A stretch of 64,000 nucleotides of DNA, taken from contig JBCAYL010000002.1 of the NCBI GenBank assembly GCA_038533575.1, positions 62,001 to 126,000 of the forward strand. Reading direction: 5' to 3'. Origin of the DNA: Pseudomonadota bacterium (lineage in GTDB: Bacteria > Pseudomonadota > Alphaproteobacteria > Rhodobacterales > Rhodobacteraceae). This document shows positions 27,588 to 39,379 of this stretch, piece by piece. A model generated the notes under the pieces. That model saw nothing but the letters and a program-made list of their open reading frames with translations. It did not search any database and was not told where the DNA came from. The translations under genes were made by a program, and so were the position numbers. Numbering within the stretch: the stretch's first letter is position 1; each line of letters starts with the position of its first letter.

Positions 27588-27638
27588 GCGCTTGGCGGTC
27601 TTGCTAGCTCACCCCAATGAACACCACCCGCTGTATCC

Positions 27639-28490
27639 ATGCCTGAACTGCCCGAGGTGGAGACCGTGCGGCGCGGCCTGCTTCCGGCCATGGAGGGCGT
27701 GCGGATCGAGCGTGCGGAGGTCAATCGGCCCGATCTGCGCTGGCCCCTTCCGGCGCGCATGGCCGCGCGGCTCACGGGTCAAAGGGTTCTGCGGCTTGGT
27801 CGGCGCTCGAAGTACATCCTCGCCGACCTCGAAAGCGATGAAACGCTGCTCGTCCATCTCGGCATGTCCGGGCGCATGCTGATCTCCGGAACCGAGATCG
27901 GCGGGTTTTATCACCCGCATCCGGCACCGGCGAAGCACGACCACGTGGTTCTGCATATGGAAAATGGCGCGCGGATCACCTTCAACGATGCGCGCCGGTT
28001 TGGGCACATGGATCTTTGGCCGTCCCGCGATATCGAAGGGCATTGGTTGGTGGAGCGCCTTGGCCCCGAGCCGCTCGGCAACGCATTCGACGAGACCTAC
28101 CTCGCCGGGAAACTCCACGGAAAGAACACGCCCATCAAGGCCGCGCTCCTTGATCAGCGTGTCGTCGCGGGTCTTGGCAACATATACGTCTGCGAGGTGC
28201 TCCACCGGGCGGGCATTTCCCCGAGACGGAAAGCGGGCAATCTCAGTGCGAAGCGCGCAGGCGCCCTCGTGCCCATCATCAGGGATGTTCTCTCCGAGGC
28301 AATCGAGGCGGGCGGCTCCTCGCTCCGGGACTACCGGCAGGCCGATGGAGAGCTCGGCTATTTCCAGCACACGTTCCACGTCTATGATCAGGAAGGCAAA
28401 AGTTGCGTCACCGAAGGCTGCAACGGGGTCGTCAAACGCATAGTGCAGTCGGGGCGATCCAGCTTCTACTGCCCGACATGCCAACGATAA
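27639..28490 (+). CDS. mutM: Formamidopyrimidine-DNA glycosylase (MutM/Fpg)
   Basis: A 283-residue base-excision repair enzyme removing 8-oxoguanine and ring-opened purines. The catalytic N-terminus [13 protein letters not shown] (Pro2, Glu3) is intact, with Lys in [10 protein letters not shown]. The H2TH region has [14 protein letters not shown], and the C-terminal zinc finger has four cysteines (SCVTEGC...YCPTCQR). The family length is about 270-290. The enoyl-CoA hydratase gene follows after 11 bp, on the same transcript. Confidence 0.97.
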   Translation: MPELPEVETVRRGLLPAMEGVRIERAEVNRPDLRWPLPARMAARLTGQRVLRLGRRSKYILADLESDETLLVHLGMSGRMLISGTEIGGFYHPHPAPAKHDHVVLHMENGARITFNDARRFGHMDLWPSRDIEGHWLVERLGPEPLGNAFDETYLAGKLHGKNTPIKAALLDQRVVAGLGNIYVCEVLHRAGISPRRKAGNLSAKRAGALVPIIRDVLSEAIEAGGSSLRDYRQADGELGYFQHTFHVYDQEGKSCVTEGCNGVVKRIVQSGRSSFYCPTCQR

Positions 28491-28501
28491 GGGAGAGCGC
28501 C

Positions 28502-29278
28502 ATGGCCTACGAAATGATCGAGTACGCGATCGACGATCATGTCGCGGTGATCACGTTGAACCGGCCCGAGGCGCTCAATGCGCTGAATTCGCAGCTCATG
28601 GGAGAAGTGGCCGAAGCGCTCACGGAGGCGGACGCGTCCAAAAAAGTGCGCGCGATCATCATCACCGGTTCCGAGAAAGCCTTCGCGGCGGGGGCAGACA
28701 TCTCGGAGATGGTCGAGAAAGACTTCGTCGACGTCTACAGCGAGAACCTCTTCGTCCGAGAGGCCGAGATCATCGCCGCCATACGAAAGCCCATCATTGC
28801 CGCGGTCTCGGGCTACGCGCTCGGCGGCGGGTGTGAACTCGCCATGATGTGCGATTTCATCGTGTGCTCCGAAAGCGCGAAGTTCGGCCAGCCCGAGATC
28901 AATCTCGGCGTCATCGCCGGGATCGGCGGAAGCCAGCGGCTCACCAAGCTCGTGGGCAAATCGAAGAGCATGGACATGCATCTCACCGGTCGCTTCATGG
29001 ACGCCGAAGAGGCGGAGCGCGCGGGTCTCGTGAGCCGGGTGTTTCCGACCGACAAGCTGCTCTCCGAGGCCAAGGCCATCGCAGAGAAGATCTCGGAAAA
29101 GAGCATGCCTTCCGTGATGGCGGCCAAAGAAGCGGTGAACCGCTCCTACGAGACGACGCTGCAGGAAGGGCTTCTCTTCGAGCGCAGGCTCTTCCATTCG
29201 CTCTTTGCCACCCAGGACCAGACGGAGGGCATGGAGGCATTCCTCGCCAAACGGGAGCCCCGCTTCCGCGACAAGTAA
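28502..29278 (+). CDS. Enoyl-CoA hydratase
   Basis: A 258-residue crotonase-fold enzyme that adds water to 2-enoyl-CoA in beta-oxidation. The oxyanion-hole blocks [10 protein letters not shown] and [16 protein letters not shown] are present, together with the catalytic Glu in [12 protein letters not shown] and the second catalytic Glu in the downstream helix. The start is the ATG at 28502 with GGGAG upstream; the frame is open further upstream into mutM but the extension is not conserved. Placement between mutM and rpsT is common in Rhodobacterales. Confidence 0.92.
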   Translation: MAYEMIEYAIDDHVAVITLNRPEALNALNSQLMGEVAEALTEADASKKVRAIIITGSEKAFAAGADISEMVEKDFVDVYSENLFVREAEIIAAIRKPIIAAVSGYALGGGCELAMMCDFIVCSESAKFGQPEINLGVIAGIGGSQRLTKLVGKSKSMDMHLTGRFMDAEEAERAGLVSRVFPTDKLLSEAKAIAEKISEKSMPSVMAAKEAVNRSYETTLQEGLLFERRLFHSLFATQDQTEGMEAFLAKREPRFRDK

Positions 29279-29425
29279 GGCTTGCCATCAGGGCACGGCT
29301 TGCCTAACAGGCGCGCCAGACATGCGTGTGCAGCCCGCTCAAGGCTAGATTCGTCCCGGCGACCGACGTTCCGGTGGGCAGTGTACGTATTTTGATATCG
29401 CTGACCCACGGAAGGGACACCACCC

Positions 29426-29689
29426 ATGGCCAATACGCCTCAATCCAAGAAGCGCGCTCGTCAGAACGAGCGCCGAAACGACGTGAACAAAGCGCGCCGT
29501 TCCCGCATCCGCACCTATCTTCGCAAGGTCGAGGAAGCCATCGCATCGGGCGACTCGGCAGCCGCGGCGGAGGCTCTCAAGACCGCTCAGCCCGAGCTGA
29601 TGCGTGGGGTGACGAAGGGGGTGTATCACAAAAACACCGCCTCCCGTAAAATGTCCCGCTTGGCTGCGCGTGTTAAGTCAATGGCATGA
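29426..29689 (+). CDS. rpsT: 30S ribosomal protein S20
   Basis: An 87-residue basic helical protein with the S20 start [18 protein letters not shown] and the block [20 protein letters not shown]. It binds 16S rRNA early in small-subunit assembly. The ATG has GGAAGGG upstream, and a Rho-independent terminator follows within about 50 nt. It is upstream of dnaA, as in many Rhodobacterales. Confidence 0.98.
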   Translation: MANTPQSKKRARQNERRNDVNKARRSRIRTYLRKVEEAIASGDSAAAAEALKTAQPELMRGVTKGVYHKNTASRKMSRLAARVKSMA

Positions 29690-30171
29690 GTCGCCGATGC
29701 GACTCGGGAACAAATCCACCTAATCGCTCGGATTTTTGGAAAGCGCCCGACACGGGCGTTTTTCGCTTTTTGGGGCATGGAAAGAAGTCAACAGATTCCT
29801 TTTGAGCTTTTTTTGAGTCAAGGGAATTGAACAGTTGTCGGCGCCTCGGAGAACCACGTAGTTTCTGTCAGCGAGTCATTGTCTGGGGGGACATGGCGCT
29901 CGGTCTGAAGGCAGGTCCGCAAGGCGTGTTGTGACTAGATAGAGCGCACTTTCGCAGCGGCGTGGCAGCGTCGCGCGAATGGTAGGTAGGCGTGTGTGAG
30001 CCTGCCTTATGTCCGCATTACATGGGGTCGGGCCTTTGCCCGCGGGAAAGCAGCACCCACCAGCGCTTAGCCGAGCGCGGGGCACCTCCTGTATGCCTCC
30101 GGCATGATTTGTACAAAGCCGCTCCATCCGGAAATGGGGCTGGGGATACATTTAAAAGCGGGGCATACTCG
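29690..30171. other. 482-bp intergenic region before dnaA (possible origin, unproven)
   Basis: Apart from the rpsT terminator, this region holds an AT-rich stretch around 29759-29835 with several T-runs, then ordinary G+C-rich sequence to the dnaA start. I found no match to the DnaA box TTATCCACA on either strand. It probably carries the dnaA promoter. A role as replication origin is possible because of its position but is not supported by boxes. Confidence 0.4.
29741..29765 (+). terminator. rpsT intrinsic terminator
   Basis: Stem CGCCCG (29744-29749) and CGGGCG (29753-29758) around ACA, extended by flanking AAAG/TTTT pairs, followed by TTTTT at 29759-29763. Classical form, 55 nt after the rpsT stop codon. 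Confidence 0.9.
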
Positions 30172-31554
30172 ATGACGCAAGAAGCATGGGGAACAGTTAA
30201 GGAAAGTTTGAGGTCCTCCATGGGGACCAACGCATACGACACCTGGATTAAACCTCTTAAATTCGAAGACGCGCAGGATGGCGTCGCAACTCTGATCGCC
30301 CCCACGGCCTATGCCCGGACCTACGTTGATCGCAACTTCAGCGATGACATCGTGCACAGCTTCCGTGCCAACGGCGTGACCGTGGAGCGCGTGGCTTTTC
30401 ACGTTCCCAACAAAATGACGACGCCGGCCAACTCCCACACGAGCGCAGCATCGGAGCGACCCATGGACGATGACGATCGGGACGAGGCACATGGCGAAGA
30501 TGCTCGGCTCGATGTCGGCGGAGCCAAACTCGACCCGAAGTACACATTCGATCGCTTTATCGTCGGAAAGCCCAACGAACTCGCCTATGCCGCCGCCCGT
30601 CGTGTGGCCGAAGGCGGGGACGTCACGTTCAATCCGCTCTTTCTTTATGGGGGTGTCGGTCTCGGCAAGACGCACCTCATGCAGGCCATCGCCCATGAGC
30701 TTCGCGCGCGCAAACCCGACCTCAAGGTGCTCTATCTCTCCGCAGAGCAGTTCATGTATCGGTTCGTCCAGGCGCTCCGCGAGCAACGCATGATGGACTT
30801 CAAGCTCCTCTTCCGGGCGGCCGATGTTCTCATGGTCGACGATGTGCAGTTCATCGCAGGCAAGGACTCCACGCAGGAGGAGTTCTTTCACACATTCAAT
30901 GCGCTCGTTGACCAAGGAAAGCAGATCATCATCACGGGAGATCGTGCGCCCGGCGAAATGAAGAACATCGAGGACAGGATTGCCTCCCGCCTGCAATCGG
31001 GCCTCGTCGTGGATCTCCATCCGACAGACTTCGAGCTCCGTCTTGGCATCCTGCACTCCAAGGTCGAGCTTTATCGGCAGTCCTATCCCGGCCTCGTCAT
31101 ACAGGACGGCGTCATCAAGTTTCTCGCGCACCGCATCTCGACCAACGTCCGAGTGCTCGAGGGGGCACTCACGCGCCTCTTCGCCTTCGGCTCCCTCGTG
31201 GGCCGCGAGATCACCATGGACCTTGTCCAGGAGTGCCTCGTCGATGTATTGCGCGCGTCCGACCGGAAAACCACCGTGGAAGAAATCCAGCGCAAGGTGG
31301 CCGAGCACTACAACATCCGCCTCTCCGACATGCTCGGGCCCAAGAGGTCCCGCAATCTTGCGCGTCCGCGGCAGGTGGCGATGTATCTCTCCAAGAAGAT
31401 GACCACGCGCAGTCTCCCCGACATCGCGCGCCGCTTTGGCGGGCGGGATCACACGACAGTCATGCATGGGGTCAAGAAGATCGAAGAGCTGATGGTGCAA
31501 GACAGCCAGATGGCAGACGATCTAGAGATGCTCCGACGCGCGCTGGAAGCCTGA
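30172..31554 (+). CDS. dnaA: Chromosomal replication initiator DnaA
   Basis: A 460-residue AAA+ initiator. Domain I is at the N-terminus (MTQEAWGTVKESLRSSMG). A poorly conserved linker follows (about 85-125). Walker A GGVGLGKTH lies near 160-168 and Walker B VLMVDDVQF follows. The DNA-binding domain IV carries the signature GGRDHTTVMHGVKKI. The ATG at 30172 fits the family start; the frame extends upstream but not as a conserved sequence. First gene of the dnaA-dnaN-recF-gyrB block. Confidence 0.98.
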   Translation: MTQEAWGTVKESLRSSMGTNAYDTWIKPLKFEDAQDGVATLIAPTAYARTYVDRNFSDDIVHSFRANGVTVERVAFHVPNKMTTPANSHTSAASERPMDDDDRDEAHGEDARLDVGGAKLDPKYTFDRFIVGKPNELAYAAARRVAEGGDVTFNPLFLYGGVGLGKTHLMQAIAHELRARKPDLKVLYLSAEQFMYRFVQALREQRMMDFKLLFRAADVLMVDDVQFIAGKDSTQEEFFHTFNALVDQGKQIIITGDRAPGEMKNIEDRIASRLQSGLVVDLHPTDFELRLGILHSKVELYRQSYPGLVIQDGVIKFLAHRISTNVRVLEGALTRLFAFGSLVGREITMDLVQECLVDVLRASDRKTTVEEIQRKVAEHYNIRLSDMLGPKRSRNLARPRQVAMYLSKKMTTRSLPDIARRFGGRDHTTVMHGVKKIEELMVQDSQMADDLEMLRRALEA

Positions 31555-31590
31555 CCCGGGCCCGCACCGGACACGACAGACGAAAAACGC

Positions 31591-31612
31591 GGCGCCCCTG
31601 TCACGGGGTGCC
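31591..31612. repeat. Hairpin in the dnaA-dnaN gap
   Basis: GGCGCCCC (31591-31598) pairs with GGGGTGCC (31605-31612) with one G-U pair and a loop of TGTCAC. AAAAA precedes it, so on the minus strand it reads stem then U-run; on the plus strand no U-run follows. It may weaken read-through from dnaA to dnaN. Confidence 0.4.
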
Positions 31613-31707
31613 GAATTCGAGCCTTTGGGGCTTGCCAGAGGCGAGCGAGGAGGTAGTGTCGCAGCCCCGGCCCAGACGACGCCGGAGCGGGGACAAAGAG
31701 GCCAATT

Positions 31708-32826
31708 ATGAAGCTCAGCATTGAACGCGGCACGCTTTTGAAGGCGGTGTCCCAGGCGCAATCGGTCGTGGAGCGCCGCAACACGATCCCCATTCTCGCC
31801 AACGTGCTGATCGAGGCCGAGGGGAATTCCGTCAGCTTTCGCGCCACGGACCTCGATATCGAAGTCGTCGACAAGGCCGAAGCCATGGTGGAGCGTGCCG
31901 GAGCCACCACCGTGAGCGCGGTGACACTCCATGAAATCGTCCGCAAGCTGCCGGACGGAGCGCTCGTGTCTCTCTCCGATGACGGCACGCGCGGCCGCCT
32001 GACCGTGGAAGCCGGGCGGTCCAATTTCAATCTGGCGACCCTGCCCAAGGAGGACTTCCCGGTGATGACCTCCTCTGAGTACACGGCGAATTTCACCTGT
32101 GCGGCCCCGACGCTGCGGCGTCTCTTTGACAAGTCGAAGTTCGCGATCTCCACCGAGGAGACGCGGTACTACCTCAACGGCGTCTATATGCACGTCGCCG
32201 AAGGCGGCGATGGGCGCGTGCTGCGCTGTGTAGCGACCGACGGCCACCGCCTAGCGCGCATCGATGCAGATCTTCCGAGCGACGCTGAAAACATGCCCGG
32301 CGTCATCGTGCCCCGAAAGACCGTCGGTGAGCTCCGCAAGCTCCTCGACGACGATGAGGCCGAGATCTCGGTCAGCGTGAGTGAAACCAAGGTGCGCTTC
32401 GCGACCGAGAAAGTGACGTTGACCTCAAAGGTCATCGACGGGACCTTCCCGGATTACATGCGCGTCATCCCCACGTCGAACACGCGACGGCTGGAGGTGG
32501 ATGCAGGTGAATTCGCCCAGGCCGTCGATCGCGTGGCTACGGTGAGTTCGGAACGGTCCCGCGCGGTAAAGCTTCAGCTGGACGAGGACAGGCTGGTTCT
32601 CTCCGTCAATGCGCCTGACAGCGGCGCTGCCGAGGAAGAGCTTGGCGTCGCCTACGGCGATGAAAAGCTCGAGATTGGCTTCAACGCGAAGTACCTGCTC
32701 GAGATCGCGAGCCAGGTGGACCGAGAAAACGCCGTCTTTCTGTTCAACTCCGCCGGTGACCCCACCTTGATGCGCGAAGGCACTGACGAAAGCGCCGTCT
32801 ACGTCGTGATGCCAATGCGCGTCTGA
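31708..32826 (+). CDS. dnaN: DNA polymerase III beta sliding clamp
   Basis: A 372-residue three-domain clamp starting MKLSIERGTLLKAVSQAQSV, with the conserved NTIPILANVLIEA and KSKFAISTEETRYYLNGVY blocks and the C-terminal YVVMPMRV, which forms part of the peptide-binding pocket. It encircles DNA and tethers polymerase III and repair enzymes. The gene has its own ribosome binding site and is 153 bp from dnaA. Confidence 0.98.
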   Translation: MKLSIERGTLLKAVSQAQSVVERRNTIPILANVLIEAEGNSVSFRATDLDIEVVDKAEAMVERAGATTVSAVTLHEIVRKLPDGALVSLSDDGTRGRLTVEAGRSNFNLATLPKEDFPVMTSSEYTANFTCAAPTLRRLFDKSKFAISTEETRYYLNGVYMHVAEGGDGRVLRCVATDGHRLARIDADLPSDAENMPGVIVPRKTVGELRKLLDDDEAEISVSVSETKVRFATEKVTLTSKVIDGTFPDYMRVIPTSNTRRLEVDAGEFAQAVDRVATVSSERSRAVKLQLDEDRLVLSVNAPDSGAAEEELGVAYGDEKLEIGFNAKYLLEIASQVDRENAVFLFNSAGDPTLMREGTDESAVYVVMPMRV

Positions 32827-32905
32827 GCGCGGCCATGGCGCAGCCTCTCAGAGGTCTGCCCGGGTCTTCGAAGCTAATCGCGAGCCATCGAAAGGGAGAC
32901 GCGCG

Positions 32906-33991
32906 GTGCTTTTTGTAGAGCATCTGACGCTCTCTCACTTCAGATCCCACAAGATCGCGCGTCTCGCGCTCGACGGTCGACCTGTCGTGCTGTTCGGATC
33001 GAACGGGGCCGGGAAGACAAATGTGCTGGAAGCCGTGTCGCTCCTTTCTCCGGGCCGAGGGCTGAGGCGTGCTGCGGCTGACGAGATGACCCGGCAGCCC
33101 GATGCCGTCGGGTGGAAAATCATGGCCGATGCAGGCGGCCATGAAATCGAGACTTGGTCTGAAGGCGGCGCCGCGCGCAGTGCTCGGATCGATGGCAAGG
33201 CAGCGACACAGGCCGCGCTGGGCCGGCTCCTGCGGGTCCTTTGGCTCATCCCGGCGATGGATCGCCTTTGGATCGAAGGTGCAGAAGGACGCCGCCGTTT
33301 TCTGGATCGCATGACGCTGAGCTTTCATCCGGAGCATGGAGACGCGTCCCTCACCTATGAGAAGGCCATGCGCGAGCGGAACAGGCTCTTGAAGGAGCAA
33401 GTCACGGATCCAGCATGGTACCGTGCACTGGAGGGACGGATGGCAGAGGCCGGGGAAGCCATCATAGCAGCGCGCGCCTCGACCCTGGCCGCGCTCGCTG
33501 ACGCGCAAGAGGAGGTTGAGACGGCCTTCCCGACCGCGGATCTCGCCCTCACGCACCCCGAAACGGAGCTTCCACCCCAAAAGGAGGAACTCGCCGCCGC
33601 GTGGGAAGAGACCCGTCGCCGAGACCTGGCCGCCGGCAGAACGCTTCTCGGGCCGCATCGCATCGACATGGAAGGCACCTATCAAGCCAAGTGCATCAAT
33701 GCGCGCGCGGCCTCGACAGGCGAGCAAAAGGCTCTCCTCGTGTCACTCATCCTCGCCAATGCGCGCGCGCTTGCTGCGGAGATCGGGGCGCCACCCTTGC
33801 TCCTTCTCGATGAAGTTGCCGCGCATCTCGATCAAGGCAGGCAGGCCGCACTTTATGACGAGATCTGCGCTCTTGGCGCGCAGGCATGGATGACAGGGAC
33901 CGGCCGCGAGCTGTTCGATGCTTTGGGAGACCGTGCGCAGTACTTCGAGGTGCAAGAAACGGACGGCCAATCCTCGTTGGTTGCGCTGTGA
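32906..33991 (+). CDS. recF: DNA replication/repair ATPase RecF
   Basis: A 361-residue SMC-like ATPase with Walker A FGSNGAGKTN, the ABC-type signature region ASTGEQKALLVSL and Walker B PLLLLDEVAAHLD. RecF loads RecA at gaps with RecO and RecR. The start is the GTG at 32906 with AAAGGGAG upstream. The stop overlaps the LysE-type gene start (GTGA), which implies co-translation of a non-repair gene. Confidence 0.96.
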   Translation: MLFVEHLTLSHFRSHKIARLALDGRPVVLFGSNGAGKTNVLEAVSLLSPGRGLRRAAADEMTRQPDAVGWKIMADAGGHEIETWSEGGAARSARIDGKAATQAALGRLLRVLWLIPAMDRLWIEGAEGRRRFLDRMTLSFHPEHGDASLTYEKAMRERNRLLKEQVTDPAWYRALEGRMAEAGEAIIAARASTLAALADAQEEVETAFPTADLALTHPETELPPQKEELAAAWEETRRRDLAAGRTLLGPHRIDMEGTYQAKCINARAASTGEQKALLVSLILANARALAAEIGAPPLLLLDEVAAHLDQGRQAALYDEICALGAQAWMTGTGRELFDALGDRAQYFEVQETDGQSSLVAL

Positions 33992-34608
33992 CACTCGATG
34001 CTATCGATATCGCGCTCTACGCGTTCGCAGTCCTCATTCTGTTTCTCACACCGGGGCCCGTCTGGGTCGCGTTGCTTGCGCGCGGGATGTCATCTGGGTT
34101 CTCAGGGGTCTGGCCGCTCGCCTTGGGCGTGGCGATCGGAGATGCGGTCTGGCCCTTCCTCGCAATTGTTGGCGTCTCTCTCCTCGTTCAGGAAATCGAG
34201 GGCCTCCTGACAGTTCTCCGTTGGGTGGCCGCGGCGATGTTCCTCACCATGGGCATTCTTCTCATTCGACAGGCGGCCAAGCCCTTGGGCAGCGACTCGC
34301 GCCTCACGCGGCCGGGCATGTGGGCTGGCTTTGTCGCTGGCGTGCTGGTGATCCTCGGAAACCCGAAGGCGATCCTGTTCTACATGGGCGTGCTGCCGGG
34401 GTTCTTCGATCTGACGAAGGTCACGGCGGGCGACATCGCGGCCATTGTCGCGGCCTCCATTATTGTCCCGCTGGCGGGAAATCTCGCGTTGGGCGCGTTC
34501 GTGGATCGCGGTCGTCGGCTGCTCAGCAGCGCGCGTGCCCGTACCCGTCTCAATACCGCTTCAGGCATGCTCCTGATCGGCGTGGGGTGCATCATCCCGT
34601 TCACTTGA
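33988..34608 (+). CDS. LysE/RhtB-family amino-acid exporter
   Basis: A 206-residue membrane protein with about six hydrophobic segments. The motif LFLTPGPVWVALLARGM after helix 1 is the LysE/RhtB signature, and LGNPKAILFYMGVLP is the second conserved block. Members export amino acids such as lysine, homoserine or threonine; the substrate here is unknown. The GTG at 33988 overlaps the recF stop. A hairpin containing a DnaA box follows right after the stop. Confidence 0.88.
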   Translation: MTLDAIDIALYAFAVLILFLTPGPVWVALLARGMSSGFSGVWPLALGVAIGDAVWPFLAIVGVSLLVQEIEGLLTVLRWVAAAMFLTMGILLIRQAAKPLGSDSRLTRPGMWAGFVAGVLVILGNPKAILFYMGVLPGFFDLTKVTAGDIAAIVAASIIVPLAGNLALGAFVDRGRRLLSSARARTRLNTASGMLLIGVGCIIPFT

Positions 34609-34641
34609 GGGCGCTGTGGATAAGCTGGTGGACAGGCGCCC
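34609..34641. promoter_or_regulatory. Perfect DnaA box inside an inverted repeat upstream of gyrB
   Basis: TGTGGATAA at 34615-34623 is the exact reverse complement of the 9-nt DnaA box TTATCCACA. It lies between GGGCGC-TGT (34609-34617) and ACA-G-GCGCCC (34632-34641), which can pair with one bulge. It is 150 bp before the gyrB start and 1 bp after the LysE-type stop. It may be a DnaA-regulated promoter, part of an origin, or a terminator hairpin containing the box by chance. Confidence 0.55.
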
Positions 34642-34752
34642 AGTGAAGCAATGATTCTCCTTGTCTGCGAGACGTTTGGGCGTAGCAAACATCGCCGCCA
34701 AATCTGGCCCAATCGCGTGACATTTCCCGCTCGGATGCGTATAAACCCATAG

Positions 34753-37191
<2,439 letters not shown>

Positions 37192-37215
37192 GCGGTCGCC
37201 CGATCCTCGGCTTCC

Positions 37216-38127
37216 TCAGGGAAGCCGAATGTCCAGAAGCACAGGGTGATGGTCCGAGGGCCAAACGGCGCCGAGCTTTTCGTTGAAGATCATGGCCTCG
37301 CCTGGAACGAGCCCGGAGGTCACGCCGATATGGTCGATTGCGCCAAAGATGTGGAGACCGCGATCGAGGTGGAAGGTGGCGCCGGGCGGTTTGGGAAAGG
37401 TCAATCCTTGCGCTTCGTAACGCTCATGCGCGGCTGAGCCGTGGAGCGCGTTGAAATCCCCCAGCAAAATGAGCTCTTCCCCGGCGGCGAGCCACGGAGC
37501 GATGCGCTCTGAAACGAGGGCGTGGGAGGCCTGCCTGTTCACCCGAGAGAAGGCATCGGGATGAATGTTGACCACGCGAAAGCGGGTTGGATGGTCGCCC
37601 AAAACAGTCTCGAACAAAGCCCAACTCGCAAAAGATGGGCTCGCACCATCAAAGCCTCTCGAGTAGAGAACGTCCGGCGTTCTCGAGAAATGAAACCACC
37701 CCTCATCGACCACGCGAAGCGTCTCGCGGCGATAAAAAATCGGCTGCGTGGGAGGAAGGGTGCGAGCATCGCCCGTGGCGGCGGCTGCATAGGCAAGGTT
37801 TTCCGCAAGCAGGAAATCACGGGTCAGGTTGATGTTGCCGTCCCCCCTGCGAGAGAAGCACTCCATCTCCTGAAATCCGATGATGTCGGCCTCCAGTTTC
37901 TTGAAGGCGGCATCCATCGGTCCTTTTCGCGCCTTCCAGCCGGAAAGCCCCCAGCGGCCCTCTTCCTGCTCGAGCCAGATGTAGTGGACATTCCAAGACG
38001 CGACGCGAAACGCCGCTTCAGGCTTCGGCGGCAGCGCGGCACTTGGTGAGAGGCGCACCTGCTGACATCCGATGAGCGCCAAGGGCACGATGATGAGCGC
38101 AATTAGGATCCAAGCCATTCGGGGCAC
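37216..38127 (-). CDS. Endonuclease/exonuclease/phosphatase family lipoprotein
   Basis: A protein of about 303 residues with an export signal and lipobox (LALIGC), so probably membrane-anchored outside the cytoplasm. EEP-fold motifs are RVASWNVHYIW, FQEMECF, LLGDFNALHGSA and the C-terminal SDHHPVLLDI; the metal Glu, Asn and His residues are in place. The family includes nucleases and phospholipases, so the substrate is unknown. The GTG at 38127 is preferred because GGAGGAG lies 7 nt upstream; the ATG at 38118 is an alternative. Convergent with gyrB (24 bp). Confidence 0.85.
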   Translation of the reverse strand: MPRMAWILIALIIVPLALIGCQQVRLSPSAALPPKPEAAFRVASWNVHYIWLEQEEGRWGLSGWKARKGPMDAAFKKLEADIIGFQEMECFSRRGDGNINLTRDFLLAENLAYAAAATGDARTLPPTQPIFYRRETLRVVDEGWFHFSRTPDVLYSRGFDGASPSFASWALFETVLGDHPTRFRVVNIHPDAFSRVNRQASHALVSERIAPWLAAGEELILLGDFNALHGSAAHERYEAQGLTFPKPPGATFHLDRGLHIFGAIDHIGVTSGLVPGEAMIFNEKLGAVWPSDHHPVLLDIRLP

Positions 38128-38200
38128 CACACAACTCCTCCCGGGACGGAACAAACCCGGGGGCCCCCCGCGTTTTCCCGTCAATCAAAGGAGACGAAAC

Positions 38201-38464
38201 ATGGCCGAGAAGGCAATAGACAGCACGCAACCCGACGCCAACGCCCATGCCGAGGACCTCACTGAAGTGACGCCTGGCGAGCGCAAGGCGAAGCGGACGG
38301 AAGAAACCGACTACTCCGACCCGCCGGTGGCCGACCTCGCTCAAGAGCTTCCCCCCGAAGCAAAGGAGGCCATGCGGCTTGAAGGCGACTGGTCCGGCGA
38401 TGGAGATGAAAACCACGCCGATGACGCGCAAGCATCGGAAGATAACCTGCGCGACAACGGCTAG
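38201..38464 (+). CDS. Small acidic hydrophilic protein
   Basis: An 87-residue, very acidic, cysteine-free protein of low complexity rich in Asp, Glu and Ala, with no membrane segment. The ATG at 38201 has AAAGGAG 7 nt upstream, a good ribosome binding site, and codon use looks normal. It is not recognised and probably disordered. Divergent from the EEP lipoprotein gene and convergent with the YciI-type gene (2 bp). Confidence 0.6.
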   Translation: MAEKAIDSTQPDANAHAEDLTEVTPGERKAKRTEETDYSDPPVADLAQELPPEAKEAMRLEGDWSGDGDENHADDAQASEDNLRDNG

Positions 38465-38466
38465 CC

Positions 38467-38781
38467 TTACATTTCGTGTATCTCAGCCACCTCGACGGAC
38501 CCTGTTCCGTCGAGGACCATTGGGTTCTTCGCGGCCGCGGCGCAGGCTGCCTCAATATCTGGCATCGTCAGGATCGTGTATCCTGACACAGGGTTAGCGC
38601 CCCCATTATGGACATGCCCCGCAGAACTCACGGTGTGACTGCCCATCACCGGATTTCCCGGATCGACCGTGGCCTTTCCGAGTTTTTCATACCAATCGCC
38701 CCAAGCCGCCATGGCCTTTGCACCCTCTTCGGGCGTGTCGGGCATCTTCCCGCCGTGATAAATCAATAGATAGTTTGGCAT
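38467..38781 (-). CDS. YCII-related (DGPF-type) domain protein
   Basis: A 104-residue protein starting MPNYLLIYHGGKMPDTPEEG, with the family blocks AAWGDWYEKLG, NPVSGYTIL and CAAAAKNPMV. These dimeric alpha-beta proteins are widespread and mostly untested. The ATG at 38781 is preceded by GGAGGG. Downstream of the hemerythrin-like gene on the same strand (49 bp). Confidence 0.78.
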   Translation of the reverse strand: MPNYLLIYHGGKMPDTPEEGAKAMAAWGDWYEKLGKATVDPGNPVMGSHTVSSAGHVHNGGANPVSGYTILTMPDIEAACAAAAKNPMVLDGTGSVEVAEIHEM

Positions 38782-38830
38782 ATGCAGACCCTCCTTGCGG
38801 GCGTCATCATGCCACGAAAGCAAGATTCGC

Positions 38831-39379
38831 TTAAGCGTCGAGCCCGTGCTTGAGCAATACCGGCACGACGACCTCTTCTTCGTCCCAAAGGTGCCTGTGG
38901 AGAAGAGCCTGGAGCAGCCGGACCTCCACAAGAGCCTTGTCCACGGCACGCCGATCATCAGTCGACCGAAGGACGGCATTGGCCGCCGTTGCCGTATGCT
39001 CGAGCCTTTCGGCGAGATCGTGGTGGTCCGCATCTAGGATCTGAAATGCGTGCTCTAAGCGTGGTTCCATCGGGATCAGCCGCGGAAAATAGTGCTCATC
39101 CTCGATGTGATGGTGCTCATGGAGCCCACCGAGCAGTGCGTTTCCGTAGCGCGAGAGGTTTGGCGCTGTGCGCTGGGGATCGGTGCGCCCATCGAGGTGA
39201 CCTTCGAGCAGACCGACAAGAGCGACGCAGATCTCCCGGAACATGGCATGGCGCTCCAGCCAAAACCGGATGAGGTCGGAGAAAGCCGGGTCAGCCTCCC
39301 ATGCCTCGCGGGGATACTCCTTGAGCAAGACGCGGAGAGGCTCAGAGAGGCCATCGCGCTCGGCCAGAGCGTCAGTCAT
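38831..39379 (-). CDS. Hemerythrin-like (HHE) domain protein
   Basis: A protein of about 182 residues forming a four-helix bundle with the metal-ligand pattern of the HHE family: RFWLERHAMF, LHEHHHIEDEHYFPRL, LDADHHDLAERLE and LLHRHLWDEEEVVVP. It probably binds a di-iron centre; proposed roles are oxygen, nitric-oxide or redox sensing. The start at 39379 (ATG) or 39385 (GTG) is uncertain; both overlap the trhO gene end, so coupling is likely. Confidence 0.82.
   Translation of the reverse strand: MTDALAERDGLSEPLRVLLKEYPREAWEADPAFSDLIRFWLERHAMFREICVALVGLLEGHLDGRTDPQRTAPNLSRYGNALLGGLHEHHHIEDEHYFPRLIPMEPRLEHAFQILDADHHDLAERLEHTATAANAVLRSTDDRRAVDKALVEVRLLQALLHRHLWDEEEVVVPVLLKHGLDA

Noticed and set aside
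29690-30171. oriC with DnaA-box cluster before dnaA
   Set aside because: No DnaA box close to TTATCCACA was found on either strand; AT-richness alone is not enough.
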